Of a stretch of DNA of 50,208 bases, positions 34,711-42,590 are shown piece after piece (within the stretch, counting starts at the first letter, position 1; every line of letters begins with the position of its first letter). Below the pieces are notes generated by a model that saw only the letters and a program-made list of their open reading frames with translations, had not been told where the DNA came from and did no database searches. Source of the DNA: Clostridiales bacterium (GTDB taxonomy: Bacteria > Bacillota > Clostridia > Christensenellales > Aristaeellaceae); contig JAAYIN010000009.1 in assembly GCA_012523405.1 (NCBI GenBank), forward strand, positions 1 to 50,208, written 5' to 3'. The position numbers were made by a program, and so were the translations under genes.

Positions 34711-34736
34711 AACGATTCATATTGGAAAATCCTGCA
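34711..34736 (-). promoter_or_regulatory. ECF-like promoter motif of SBP-9
   Basis: On the minus strand TGCAGG (34731-34736), a 16-bp spacer and CGTT (34711-34714). The stretch TATGAATCGTTCTTTATA closely resembles the equivalent part of the SBP-13 motif. Confidence 0.5.
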
Positions 34737-34757
34737 ATCTCATGCTATTTTACACAA

Positions 34758-34826
34758 AAAAGAATGCCTGCGCAATGAAATTGTCATATATTTACAATAT
34801 ATGTGCTCATTGGCAGGCATTCTTTT
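34758..34826 (-). terminator. Long-stem terminator of the flippase gene
   Basis: AAAAGAATGCCTG (34758-34770) pairs with CAGGCATTCTTTT (34814-34826), with inner AATGA/TCATT and CATATA/TATATG pairing. On the minus strand a T-run follows. It sits 3 nt after the flippase stop codon. Confidence 0.8.
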
Positions 34827-34828
34827 GA

Positions 34829-35794
34829 TTACGCGGTCATATTGTTTCCCTTGTTCCAGTTGCGCCATACGGGAAAGGCGAAAACCAGCCCCATCACCAT
34901 GTAGACGATCATCACGGCGACGCGATGGAGCAGCGATAGCGCAACACCGTCAGGAAATGACATGCCCATCAGCTGCATCGCAATGCCCATCATGCCCTCC
35001 TTGATGCCGATATTGCCCGGCACAATCGCAACGATGCTGGAAAGCCAGCTCACGCTGTTGTAGAACATCGCTTCGTAGAACATCACTTCAATCCCGATGG
35101 CTTCAAAGCAAACCATGTACAAAAACAGCTGAACGATATTGTTGATCGTGAGGCATAGGAGCAGTTGCCAAAGCAACGAGCGGTTTTTCAGCAGGGCATT
35201 AAAGCCGTCCACCACATCGCTCACAAGCTTGTACTTGGTGAGGAATGCGGGTTTTTTATCGCCAAAGAACAGCGAGATAAAGATGAAGGTGATCGTGCCC
35301 GCTGCGCCGATGCTCCAAATCAGCCAGAGCATGCTGGACCACACGCCGTCTATCAGGCCCGTGCATAGCAATGCGATCAGCATTTGAAGGAGCGCGAAGA
35401 TCACGCCAAAGACGATATTGCCCGCGGCCATGCTCACGCTTTTGACATACGCCAGCCCCTTTGTGCGCTTGTAGTACGCGGCTGAAAATAGCAGGTCGGC
35501 GCGCATGGGCAGCACGTACGCCATGGCGTTGCTCACAAATACAACGCCCATCCAATCCACAAGGGAGAGGGGAATGCGGTAGGTGCTCAGGATCACGCGG
35601 TGGTAGACGCAGTTCATTATGCAGCCGCCAAGCGCAAGCAGCAAAAGCCTTGCGATGGTTGAGCGCTCCAGCTCGATGAGTTTTTTCATGTCCTCGCGGT
35701 TGTCATATACATAAATGCAGAGCACCGCTATTAATGCGATGAACAGCACGGTGGAAATGATCTTCTTTAGGTCGCGTCCTTTAGGAGTGGTCAA
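34829..35794 (-). CDS. LPG-synthase-TM / YbhN-type flippase-like membrane protein
   Basis: 321 residues from TTG 35794, with GGAGGG 8 nt upstream. About seven to eight membrane helices are visible. Family motifs are 'YVLPMRADLLFSAAYYKR' (about 93-110) and 'VAIVPGNIGIKEGMMG' (about 255-270), characteristic of the integral-membrane domain that moves lipids or glycolipids across the membrane. The soluble synthetase half found in MprF is absent. It has its own terminator and sits between SBP-9 and SBP-10 with no obvious operon partner. Its lipid is unknown. Confidence 0.85.
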   Translation of the reverse strand: MTTPKGRDLKKIISTVLFIALIAVLCIYVYDNREDMKKLIELERSTIARLLLLALGGCIMNCVYHRVILSTYRIPLSLVDWMGVVFVSNAMAYVLPMRADLLFSAAYYKRTKGLAYVKSVSMAAGNIVFGVIFALLQMLIALLCTGLIDGVWSSMLWLIWSIGAAGTITFIFISLFFGDKKPAFLTKYKLVSDVVDGFNALLKNRSLLWQLLLCLTINNIVQLFLYMVCFEAIGIEVMFYEAMFYNSVSWLSSIVAIVPGNIGIKEGMMGIAMQLMGMSFPDGVALSLLHRVAVMIVYMVMGLVFAFPVWRNWNKGNNMTA

Positions 35795-35887
35795 ATGCCG
35801 ATCCCTCCGATATCTGTTGATGGGTTATCTACGCTATGATAGTCTCAGGAGCGCATGAAGTCAAGAGGAGAGGGAAAACGACAAATA

Positions 35888-35903
35888 TGTTTCATGTGAA
35901 ACA
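35888..35903. other. parS-like 16-bp site
   Basis: TGTTTCATGTGAAACA differs at one position from the widely conserved ParB-binding sequence TGTTTCACGTGAAACA. It is intergenic, 18 bp from the SBP-10 stop codon. If functional, the window lies on the chromosome within the origin domain. Confidence 0.6.
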
Positions 35904-35920
35904 TTATCAGCGGTTTTTCC

Positions 35921-38134
35921 TCATTCGTCCTCCAGCACCATCATCCTCACGCGCGAATCCATCTCGCGGATGAAGGTATCCGCATCGATGACCTTTTGCA
36001 GGTAGCGATTGCTGATCGGGCTTAGGTCATAGGGGGTATCCTCTAAGTCCTGATTAAGCAGAGGTCTTGGCGATACATAAAAGTAGGGCGATGCCTTCTC
36101 CCGATACGCCTTGATCTGCTCCTCGCTGATGGTGAATTTGCGCGCATCTTTTTGCGAGAGCGATTCCTGCAAATAGGCAATCGTATCTTCAAGCGCGGCT
36201 TTGCTCTGTGCATCGGCGGATAGCAGCCGCTTCTCCGCGTCCTCAAGCTCGGTTTCGGTGCGGCTTAGCCATGAATCATAGTTCTTGTTCACAAGGGGCG
36301 CGTTGTTATTTGGATAGAGCGCATACCCCTCGATCTGCGGGTTGTAGGACTTGATGCGCTCGGTTAGATAGAAAACCGCCTCGTCCATGTGGTTGGTGCG
36401 CGAGCTCACGACCATCACAGCAAGGCTGACAGGGGCTAAGGGGGTCAGCCCTTCGTCCAGCGGCAGAATGATCGGGATATATGTGCCGCTCGAGCTGAAC
36501 TCATAAGGCGTGCTGTAGCTGCCATGCTGGGATATGAAAAGCGCCTGCTTGCTGTAAAAGTCGTCCATTTCCTCGCTTTCATCCCAAATGCCTTCGCCAT
36601 AGCGCTCGTAGGGGTCAATGTCCGCAAAGTCAATCGCTTCAAAGGCGGCAATGAGCTTGCGAAATAGCGGCGTGTCAAAGGTCAGCATGTCGCCGCTTCT
36701 CGCCATTTCGGATGTGTATTGCTCAATGATGATTTCAAATAGATCGGATTTCACGTCAAAGTCCTCAAAGAGCTTGATATCGTCGTGAGCTTCGCCATAG
36801 TCAGAGGCGAAATTCGCTATGAAATCCAGCAGCTCGATATAGGTTTTGGGCAGCTCGCCTTGGCTGATCCCAAGCTCCGCCAGCACCTCTTTGTCATAGT
36901 TCATGCCGTAGTCCAGCAGCTGAATCGGTACGCCATATAGCTTTCCGTCCCGCATGAGGAAGCTTAGCAGCGCCTGATCCATTTGGCTGACGGATTCCAT
37001 AATAGCAGGGTATCCGCTGAGGTCTGCCGCATAGCCCTTGTCAATGATCTGCTGGATCGGGCTGTAGCCTGTATCCAAAGTGATGATATCGATGGCATCC
37101 TCTCCGCTGATCATCGAGGTGGCGATTTGGCTGAAGTCAGTCGTCGCGCCGCCTTGCATGGACAGAGCGAAGGATGGATTGCGGGTCATGATCTCCTCAT
37201 GGGGAGAGTTGTCAATATCGCCCATGACGGTCAGCACGCCTCTGGATAAATCGATCTGGTCAAGCTGGCGCACGATGAGCGAGCCCCCGTTTGTATCCAA
37301 ATAGGCATAAAGATCAGTGCCAAGGGTCATGCAGGAGAACCAGTCGTTGACCTCCTCAGGGGTATAGGCGCTGAGGTGACAGGGAGATTGCATGTCCCCA
37401 AAGGCATATATTTGCGCGCCCGATGTGAAGTAGAGCGTATTGCGGCTCTCGCTGTAGGCAAAACCTGAATCGCGGCTCGTTTCCGTCTGCGCGATTTTCT
37501 CGTAGGTATCCGAAAGAGGATCGTATACAAGCACGTCGTAGTGATCGCCGGTTTCTGCGCTCATGGTGGCAAGCAGCTTGCCGTCCTTGTAGGGGATGAT
37601 GTGGTCAAACGCATCGACCTTCACTTCGGTGATTTTCTCGCCTGTTTCAAGGCTGCATAATTGAAGGGTTTTCACGTCGCCACTTTCGGTGAATACGGTT
37701 TGCAGGAGGTAGATGATCTGATTTTGCGCAAAGATAAGGTCAAGGGCGGCATCCGCTTCCTCGGTGTCAAGCGTGATCACGGTATTGCTTTGGGGCAATA
37801 TCCCAGCGATGCTGCGGGGATTTTCGGCATATCCATAGATATTTGTGCCGTCGGAAAAAATATGGTCGCTGAGGTTTAGCTGGTTAGCCCCAGCGTCGCC
37901 GTTGATGTATTCGCTTGGCTCTTGCATTCCATCTGCCCAGTAGTAGAGCTGTTTTCTTGGTATCCTGTCATCACTTAGCGTCAACACATAGACCGTCTCA
38001 TCTGTGGCGGCCAGAGAAAGGACTCGGTGATCAAAGTGGATTTCAGCGTTTTTGGATTCGGCCGCAAAGGCTGGCGCGGAGGCAGGGAATAGACCTAGTA
38101 CGATGGATAGGATGATGCTTATCAGCCTGATCAT
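35921..38134 (-). CDS. SBP-10: secreted solute-binding protein (group B)
   Basis: 737 residues, the shortest group B member. The signal peptide ends APAFA|AES with no cysteine. The N-terminal region includes 'DETVYVLTLSDDRIPRKQLYYW' and 'NTLYFTSGAQIYAFGD' but lacks the usual 'RRLIDADG' motif, where it reads 'GILPQSNTVITLD', accounting for part of the shortening. The core has 'PHEEIMTRNPSFALSM', 'KGYAADLSGYPAIMESVS' and 'MRDGKLYGVPIQLLDYG'. The hairpin is 'LSADAQSKAALEDTIAYLQESL'. It ends 'EMDSRVRMMVLEDE'. A GGGGG site precedes the ATG. No GC-rich repeat follows its stop; instead there is a parS-like site. Confidence 0.87.
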   Translation of the reverse strand: MIRLISIILSIVLGLFPASAPAFAAESKNAEIHFDHRVLSLAATDETVYVLTLSDDRIPRKQLYYWADGMQEPSEYINGDAGANQLNLSDHIFSDGTNIYGYAENPRSIAGILPQSNTVITLDTEEADAALDLIFAQNQIIYLLQTVFTESGDVKTLQLCSLETGEKITEVKVDAFDHIIPYKDGKLLATMSAETGDHYDVLVYDPLSDTYEKIAQTETSRDSGFAYSESRNTLYFTSGAQIYAFGDMQSPCHLSAYTPEEVNDWFSCMTLGTDLYAYLDTNGGSLIVRQLDQIDLSRGVLTVMGDIDNSPHEEIMTRNPSFALSMQGGATTDFSQIATSMISGEDAIDIITLDTGYSPIQQIIDKGYAADLSGYPAIMESVSQMDQALLSFLMRDGKLYGVPIQLLDYGMNYDKEVLAELGISQGELPKTYIELLDFIANFASDYGEAHDDIKLFEDFDVKSDLFEIIIEQYTSEMARSGDMLTFDTPLFRKLIAAFEAIDFADIDPYERYGEGIWDESEEMDDFYSKQALFISQHGSYSTPYEFSSSGTYIPIILPLDEGLTPLAPVSLAVMVVSSRTNHMDEAVFYLTERIKSYNPQIEGYALYPNNNAPLVNKNYDSWLSRTETELEDAEKRLLSADAQSKAALEDTIAYLQESLSQKDARKFTISEEQIKAYREKASPYFYVSPRPLLNQDLEDTPYDLSPISNRYLQKVIDADTFIREMDSRVRMMVLEDE

Positions 38135-38178
38135 GATGAAACCCCCTAAGTATTACTGTTTCTGAGTATATATAGAAC

Positions 38179-38205
38179 AACGATGGAATGTTGAATTATT
38201 GGCTG
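38179..38205 (-). promoter_or_regulatory. Partial ECF-like motif of SBP-10
   Basis: On the minus strand CAACATTCCATCGTT is identical over 15 nt to the SBP-11 promoter region. The upstream half at the expected position is CAGCCA, a poor match. CGTT is at 38179-38182, about 45 nt upstream of the ATG. Confidence 0.45.
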
Positions 38206-38250
38206 TTTATTTTCCCCAATATGGGGTCAAGGGAGCGAATAGGTGGGGAC

Positions 38251-38620
38251 GAAAATGTTGGGTACCATTAAAAGGGCGAAGCCCCCCCTTTGTGGGGGAG
38301 AAAATGTTGGGTACCATTAAATGGGCGAAGCCCTCCCTTGTGGGGGAGAAAATGTTGGGTACCATTAAATGGGCGAAGCCCCCCTTTGCGGGGGAGAAAA
38401 TGTTGGGTACCATTAAATGGGCGAAGCCCCCCTTGTGGAGGAGAAAATGTTGAGTACCATTAAAAGGGCGAAGCCCCTCCTTGTGGGGACGAAAATGTTG
38501 GGTACCATTAAAAGGGCGAAGCCCTCCCTTGCGGGGGAGAAAATGTTGGGTACCATTAAATGGGCGAAGCCCCCCTTGTGGAGGAGAAAATGTTGGGTAC
38601 CATTAAATGGGCGAAGCCCC
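38251..38620. repeat. 48-bp tandem repeat, eight copies, ending at the SBP-11 stop
   Basis: GAAAATGTTG(G/A)GTACC recurs at 38251, 38300, 38348, 38396, 38443, 38491, 38539 and 38586 (period 47-49 bp). Each unit ends with ATTAAA(A/T)GGGCGAAGCCC. There are no variable spacers, so this is not a CRISPR array. The last GGGCGAAGCCCC overlaps the SBP-11 stop codon. A related 42-45-bp unit lies downstream of SBP-12. Confidence 0.92.
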
Positions 38621-40923
38621 TAGTCTTCCAGACGCATCATGGTGAGGCGATTGTCCATCTCTTGGATGTACTGATCGAGGGTGATGGCTTTGTATAGGTA
38701 TTGACTCTTGAGGGTGCTAAGCTCCTGAGCGGAGTCGCCAGACCTGTCGCTGATGGGGGTTATGGGGGTAACGTAGAAATAGGGGGATGCTTTTTCTCTG
38801 AAGGCCTTGATGGCGTCCTGTGAAACCAGCATCTTCCATGCGTCACTTTCGCTAAGCGATTCCTTCGAACGCTCAAGCGTGCCTTCAATACCCGCTTTTT
38901 CCTCGGGATTTGCAGTAGCGAGACGCTTTTCGAGCACGTCGATGTCGTTTTGTATCTCTTGAACCATCGCCTCATAATCGGGGTTTTCAATGGGCTGATT
39001 GTTGGTTGAATCAAAGGCATAGCTGTTTTGAATCCCGTAGTTCTTGATGTACTCCGCCATGTATAGCGCGGCGATATCCTTGCGGGTGGAGTGGGGATTT
39101 ACAACCATGATGGTCATGATCATCTCGCCGATGGGCTCTAGGCCTTCGTCCAGCGGCAAAATCAATGGGGTGTAATATGCATTGCTGCTGTAGGCGGTTG
39201 GATCGTTGAATTGGGTGTTGTCGCTGAGGAGAGTGGGGCTTTCATAAAACTCACTCAAGAGGGCATCGTTGTTCCATATCTCCTCGCCGTATTGCTCGTG
39301 TGGATCAATCTCGGCAAAATCAATCTTTTCATAGGCAGCCATGAGCTTGCGGAAAAGCGGGGTGTCCATGGTGACGACTTCGCCAGCCCTCAGCTGATTC
39401 GCCGTATAGAGCGAAATGATGTCATTCATCAAGCTTTCACGCATGTCCATGTTCTCAAATAGCTTCACTTCAGGATGCGATTCGCCGTAGTTCTCTTGGA
39501 AGTTCGCCATAAACTCCAAAAGCTCCACAAAGGTCTTTGGCATATCATCGGGCGTAAGGTCAAGCAAATTAAGGGTTTCGTTGATGTAGGCATAGCCCTC
39601 GGTTTCAGCTAAGGCAGGTACGCCGTAAAGTTTGTCATCCTTCATGATGACATCCTTGACGGCACTTGGCATGGACGCGGTTAATGCCATCAGCTCAGGG
39701 TATCCGCTGAGATCAGCTGCATAACCCTTTTGGATGAGCTTGCCAATCGGGGTTATGGTCGATATGAAATTCATGATATCAATCGTTGTATCTCCGCTGA
39801 TCATCATCGTATAGTAATCATTGATTCCGCGATAACGGATATCAGCACGTGTGATAGCTACTTGGGGATGCGCAGTGATAAAGGCATAGTGCTCCTCGCC
39901 GTCCAGATCGCCAAAGAGGGTGAGCGCGCCGCCGGAAAGCTCCGGCGAATCCAGCTCGCGAATAGCGATCATGTTGTTGTTTGTTTTGATGGCAAACAAG
40001 CCGCCTTCCAGCGCTGCACCATAGGAGTCTCTGTACATATAGGACGGCATATAGGCGCTGCGCTGATAGTCGCCTGTCATGTCCTTGTAGGCATATACGC
40101 TGGTGCCTGAAGCAAAATAAATGGTGTTGTTTTCCGCCAAATAGCTCACACAGCTGTCGTAGGGATCCTTTGTATAACCAATTCCCTCGCTCTCGCCTGT
40201 GACCATATCACGGATCACAAGGCCAGCGGGCTCATACATCCCTGTTTCCGCGTTGTAGGCATTTTCGTAATCTGCCTGCACGAGGAGGAGCTTGTTGTTC
40301 CCAATGGGGGCGTAGTACCTAGTGAGCGGAAGATCAGCCTGCGAAATGACATCGCCGGTTTTGATATCAAAGCAGGTGACGCGCTTGTAGTCGCGGTTGT
40401 CCTTGTTAATGGACATACCTGCGTAGAGCACATCGTCCTTTGCCAGAACCTCGTCAAAATAAAGCGGATATTCGTTATCGCTCTGTGCTTCCTCCTCCGA
40501 ACCGATATAGTAGAGAATATCGGTAGAGGTAGGGTTTCCGTCTGCATCAATGAGCTTTCTGACGCTGAAGGATTCATCGTGATAGCCGTATAGCTCATTG
40601 TCGTTGACAAAAATTTTGACAATATTGGTTGCGGTGCGGTCCTCGCCCTGCTCGTCATTGGCGTACATGGTGAGCACCTCGGTGATCAGCGGCATGGATT
40701 CGTCCATACCAGCCTTCCACATGTGGATTTCGCAATTGTTTGTGGAGCTGTCATGAAGCAGGGCATAGACGGTGTCGTCTGTGGACGCGATCATTTCCAG
40801 ATATAAGCCCTGTTTGAAGGTGATGTTTATGTTCCTAGTCTCGGCGGCAGTTGCGATAGCGGCAGGGCATAGGGCGGTGATCACTAAAAGCATGGTTAGC
40901 ATTGCACTGAGTAAGCGTTTCAT
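38620..40923 (-). CDS. SBP-11: secreted solute-binding protein (group B)
   Basis: 767 residues from ATG 40923, chosen because GAGGAGGAC lies just upstream; the frame extends five codons further through the ribosome site. The signal peptide opens 'MKRLLSAMLTMLLVITALCPAA'. Its Cys follows Leu and is not a lipobox. It is closely related to SBP-12 ('AENNTIYFASGTSVYAYKDM', 'RAGEVVTMDTPLFRKLMAAYE'). The core has 'HYAFITAHPQVAITRADI', 'KGYAADLSGYPELMALTA' and 'MKDDKLYGVPALAE'. The hairpin is 'ATANPEEKAGIEGTLERSKESL'. It ends 'EMDNRLTMMRLED'. Confidence 0.88.
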   Translation of the reverse strand: MKRLLSAMLTMLLVITALCPAAIATAAETRNINITFKQGLYLEMIASTDDTVYALLHDSSTNNCEIHMWKAGMDESMPLITEVLTMYANDEQGEDRTATNIVKIFVNDNELYGYHDESFSVRKLIDADGNPTSTDILYYIGSEEEAQSDNEYPLYFDEVLAKDDVLYAGMSINKDNRDYKRVTCFDIKTGDVISQADLPLTRYYAPIGNNKLLLVQADYENAYNAETGMYEPAGLVIRDMVTGESEGIGYTKDPYDSCVSYLAENNTIYFASGTSVYAYKDMTGDYQRSAYMPSYMYRDSYGAALEGGLFAIKTNNNMIAIRELDSPELSGGALTLFGDLDGEEHYAFITAHPQVAITRADIRYRGINDYYTMMISGDTTIDIMNFISTITPIGKLIQKGYAADLSGYPELMALTASMPSAVKDVIMKDDKLYGVPALAETEGYAYINETLNLLDLTPDDMPKTFVELLEFMANFQENYGESHPEVKLFENMDMRESLMNDIISLYTANQLRAGEVVTMDTPLFRKLMAAYEKIDFAEIDPHEQYGEEIWNNDALLSEFYESPTLLSDNTQFNDPTAYSSNAYYTPLILPLDEGLEPIGEMIMTIMVVNPHSTRKDIAALYMAEYIKNYGIQNSYAFDSTNNQPIENPDYEAMVQEIQNDIDVLEKRLATANPEEKAGIEGTLERSKESLSESDAWKMLVSQDAIKAFREKASPYFYVTPITPISDRSGDSAQELSTLKSQYLYKAITLDQYIQEMDNRLTMMRLED

Positions 40924-40979
40924 TTTTGTCCTCCTCATCGGTGTTGGATATATCTTACATATTTGTTGTTATTATAAGA

Positions 40980-41006
40980 AACGATGGAATGTTGGTAATT
41001 CTTGCA
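40980..41006 (-). promoter_or_regulatory. ECF-like promoter motif of SBP-11
   Basis: On the minus strand TGCAAG (41001-41006), a 17-bp spacer and CGTT (40980-40983), about 57 nt upstream of the ATG. Confidence 0.55.
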
Positions 41007-41132
41007 TGCGGGTTACTGAGGTGTTGGATGAAGAATTCGTGCTTTTGAAAAAAACCAAATCATCTATAGTAAGAAGGAATTGTGCGTTCCATATGTTGAT
41101 ATATAAAGCGCACAAAACTTTTTTGGTTGGAA

Positions 41133-41162
41133 TATAATCTGATTGTAAAACGTTGTTATAAT
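41133..41162 (+). promoter_or_regulatory. Possible promoter of the four-SH3 gene
   Basis: Two TATAAT hexamers (41133-41138 and 41157-41162) lie 47 to 76 nt upstream of the ATG in an AT-rich stretch. Neither has a clear -35. Confidence 0.35.
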
Positions 41163-41208
41163 ATGGAACAATTGATCATTTGACTCATCTACTAAAGGAG
41201 AAACCCTT

Positions 41209-42309
41209 ATGCATACTCGGTTCATTGCTATTCTTTTATCTGTGATGCTTGTAGTATCGCTTGCATCAAGCGCAGCGGCAGGCGATAGTTATTATTTGGC
41301 ACCACCCGAAAATTCCGCGACAGTCAATAACCCTGATCCTGCCGATAGGCTAAACCTTAGAACACGGCCTAGCGGGGATGCACCTACACTGGGGAAATAT
41401 TACAACGGCACCTTTGTTGATATTGCTGGCGAGGAGAAAGACGGCTGGATAAAGGTTCGGTTCTGCAATCTGGAAGGATATATGCAGGCGAAATATTTAG
41501 CGTTCGGTCAGGATCGATTTGAGGTCACATTGGCAATCCCTAGCGTGACAATCAATAATACGGGCGGCACGGGTTTGAATTTGCGCGAAACACAATCATT
41601 GAATTCGTTCTCCCTTGGTCTATACAAGAATGGCGAAAGTGCGCTGGTATATGGCGTGGGCGAAACTTGGTGTCATGTGCAAATCGGTGAACAAATTGGA
41701 TTCATGCTTCGAGAAAAGCTTTCGCCCGTGCTTGATTTTGGCAATGGAACGAGTACATCGGGTAGCACAAACGGGAGTGGTACAGGAACAGCACAAGTGA
41801 ACAACCCAAATCCTGAAGATAGGCTCAACCTGAGGACAGCGCCCAATGGGAGCGCCTCCACATTGGGTAAATATTACAATGGTGTTCAGGTCAAACTGCT
41901 GGGCGCTGAAAAGAACGGTTGGGTACAAGTGAAGATTGGAAACCTCACTGGGTATATGCAAGCCGATTTTTTAGATTTTGACTATAACCATCCTATACAT
42001 TCAGTATCGCCGCTTTTTATCATCAATAACACCGCGGGCACAGGGCTAAATCTGCGGGAATCGCAGTCCACGCAGTCAAACTCACTTGGCTTCTATTCAA
42101 ACGGTGAGATCGGTTGGGTGCATGGTGTTGGTGAGACATGGTGTCACGTCTTAGCGCCTGACGGGAAAGTTGGGTTCATGCTAAGGGAGCACCTGTCACC
42201 GGCTCCCGAAATTGACCCATATACGTTTGTCGATCCTCGCGAAGGCACCACGGTAGGCGAGCCAGGAGATGAAATCACAGATGATTATATGCCCGGCGGG
42301 AATGGCTAA
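41209..42309 (+). CDS. Secreted protein with four SH3 domains in two repeated pairs
   Basis: 366 residues. The signal peptide is about 1-24, ending SSAAA|GD. SH3-type domains are at about 40-98, 112-171, 197-257 and 272-331. Domain 1 matches 3 ('DRLNLRT', 'LGKYYNG', 'GYMQA') and domain 2 matches 4 ('GTGLNLRE', 'GVGETWCHV', 'GFMLRE'), so the protein arose by duplication of a two-domain block. The halves are joined by a Gly/Ser/Thr linker (178-195). An acidic tail ends 'DDYMPGGNG'. GGAG precedes the ATG. It sits divergently from SBP-11. A cell-wall-binding role is likely from the domain type; the ligand is unknown. Confidence 0.85.
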   Translation: MHTRFIAILLSVMLVVSLASSAAAGDSYYLAPPENSATVNNPDPADRLNLRTRPSGDAPTLGKYYNGTFVDIAGEEKDGWIKVRFCNLEGYMQAKYLAFGQDRFEVTLAIPSVTINNTGGTGLNLRETQSLNSFSLGLYKNGESALVYGVGETWCHVQIGEQIGFMLREKLSPVLDFGNGTSTSGSTNGSGTGTAQVNNPNPEDRLNLRTAPNGSASTLGKYYNGVQVKLLGAEKNGWVQVKIGNLTGYMQADFLDFDYNHPIHSVSPLFIINNTAGTGLNLRESQSTQSNSLGFYSNGEIGWVHGVGETWCHVLAPDGKVGFMLREHLSPAPEIDPYTFVDPREGTTVGEPGDEITDDYMPGGNG

Positions 42310-42334
42310 CTTCCTCAATGACATGCAGTGATAT

Positions 42335-42420
42335 CAAATCATTCTACAGGCACGGGTCTCAATCTGCGTGCATTACAGTCCATGGAGTTAACTCACTTGG
42401 CTTTTATTCAGCTGACTCTT
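42335..42420 (+). pseudogene. Decayed SH3-domain remnant downstream of the four-SH3 gene
   Basis: The DNA reads ACAGGCACGGGTCTCAATCT, then GCGTGCATTACAGTCC, encoding 'TGTGLNLRALQS', which matches 'TGTGLNLRESQS' of domain 4. A frameshift follows, after which 'NSLGFYS'-like coding resumes in another frame. It is a broken copy of an SH3 domain just past the stop codon. Confidence 0.7.
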
Positions 42421-42451
42421 AAGGATATACTTCAAAAAATTATATACCAAT

Positions 42452-42481
42452 AAAGCCGTGGCGATAAGTCGTCACGGCTTT
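42452..42481. terminator. Bidirectional hairpin between convergent genes
   Basis: AAAGCCGTG (42452-42460) pairs with CACGGCTTT (42473-42481). It lies between the SH3 gene (+) and SBP-12 (-). T-tracts are short on both strands, so efficiency is uncertain. Confidence 0.6.
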
Positions 42482-42496
42482 AGAGCGTCAAAAAAG

Positions 42497-42590
42497 CTCG
42501 GGGCTTCGAAATGCTGGGTTTCATTAAGAGGGCGAAGCCCCTGTTAGTCTTCGAAATGTTGGGTTTCATTAAGAGAGCGAAGCTCCTAGT
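42497..42590. repeat. 45-bp repeat carrying a captured SBP-12 gene end
   Basis: CTTCGAAATG(C/T)TGGGTTTCATT recurs at 42504 and 42549. The second unit includes TTAGTCTTCGA, which on the minus strand reads Phe-Glu-Asp-stop, parallel to the true SBP-12 terminus Leu-Glu-Asp-stop at 42586. Each unit ends in an (A/G)GCGAAGC(C/T) hairpin. Confidence 0.85.

Noticed and set aside
38199-38623. Open frames of repeated 'GTIKWAKPP' peptides, and a possible CRISPR array
   Set aside because: The 48-bp units are contiguous with no variable spacers and no cas genes nearby. The peptides simply reflect the repeat.
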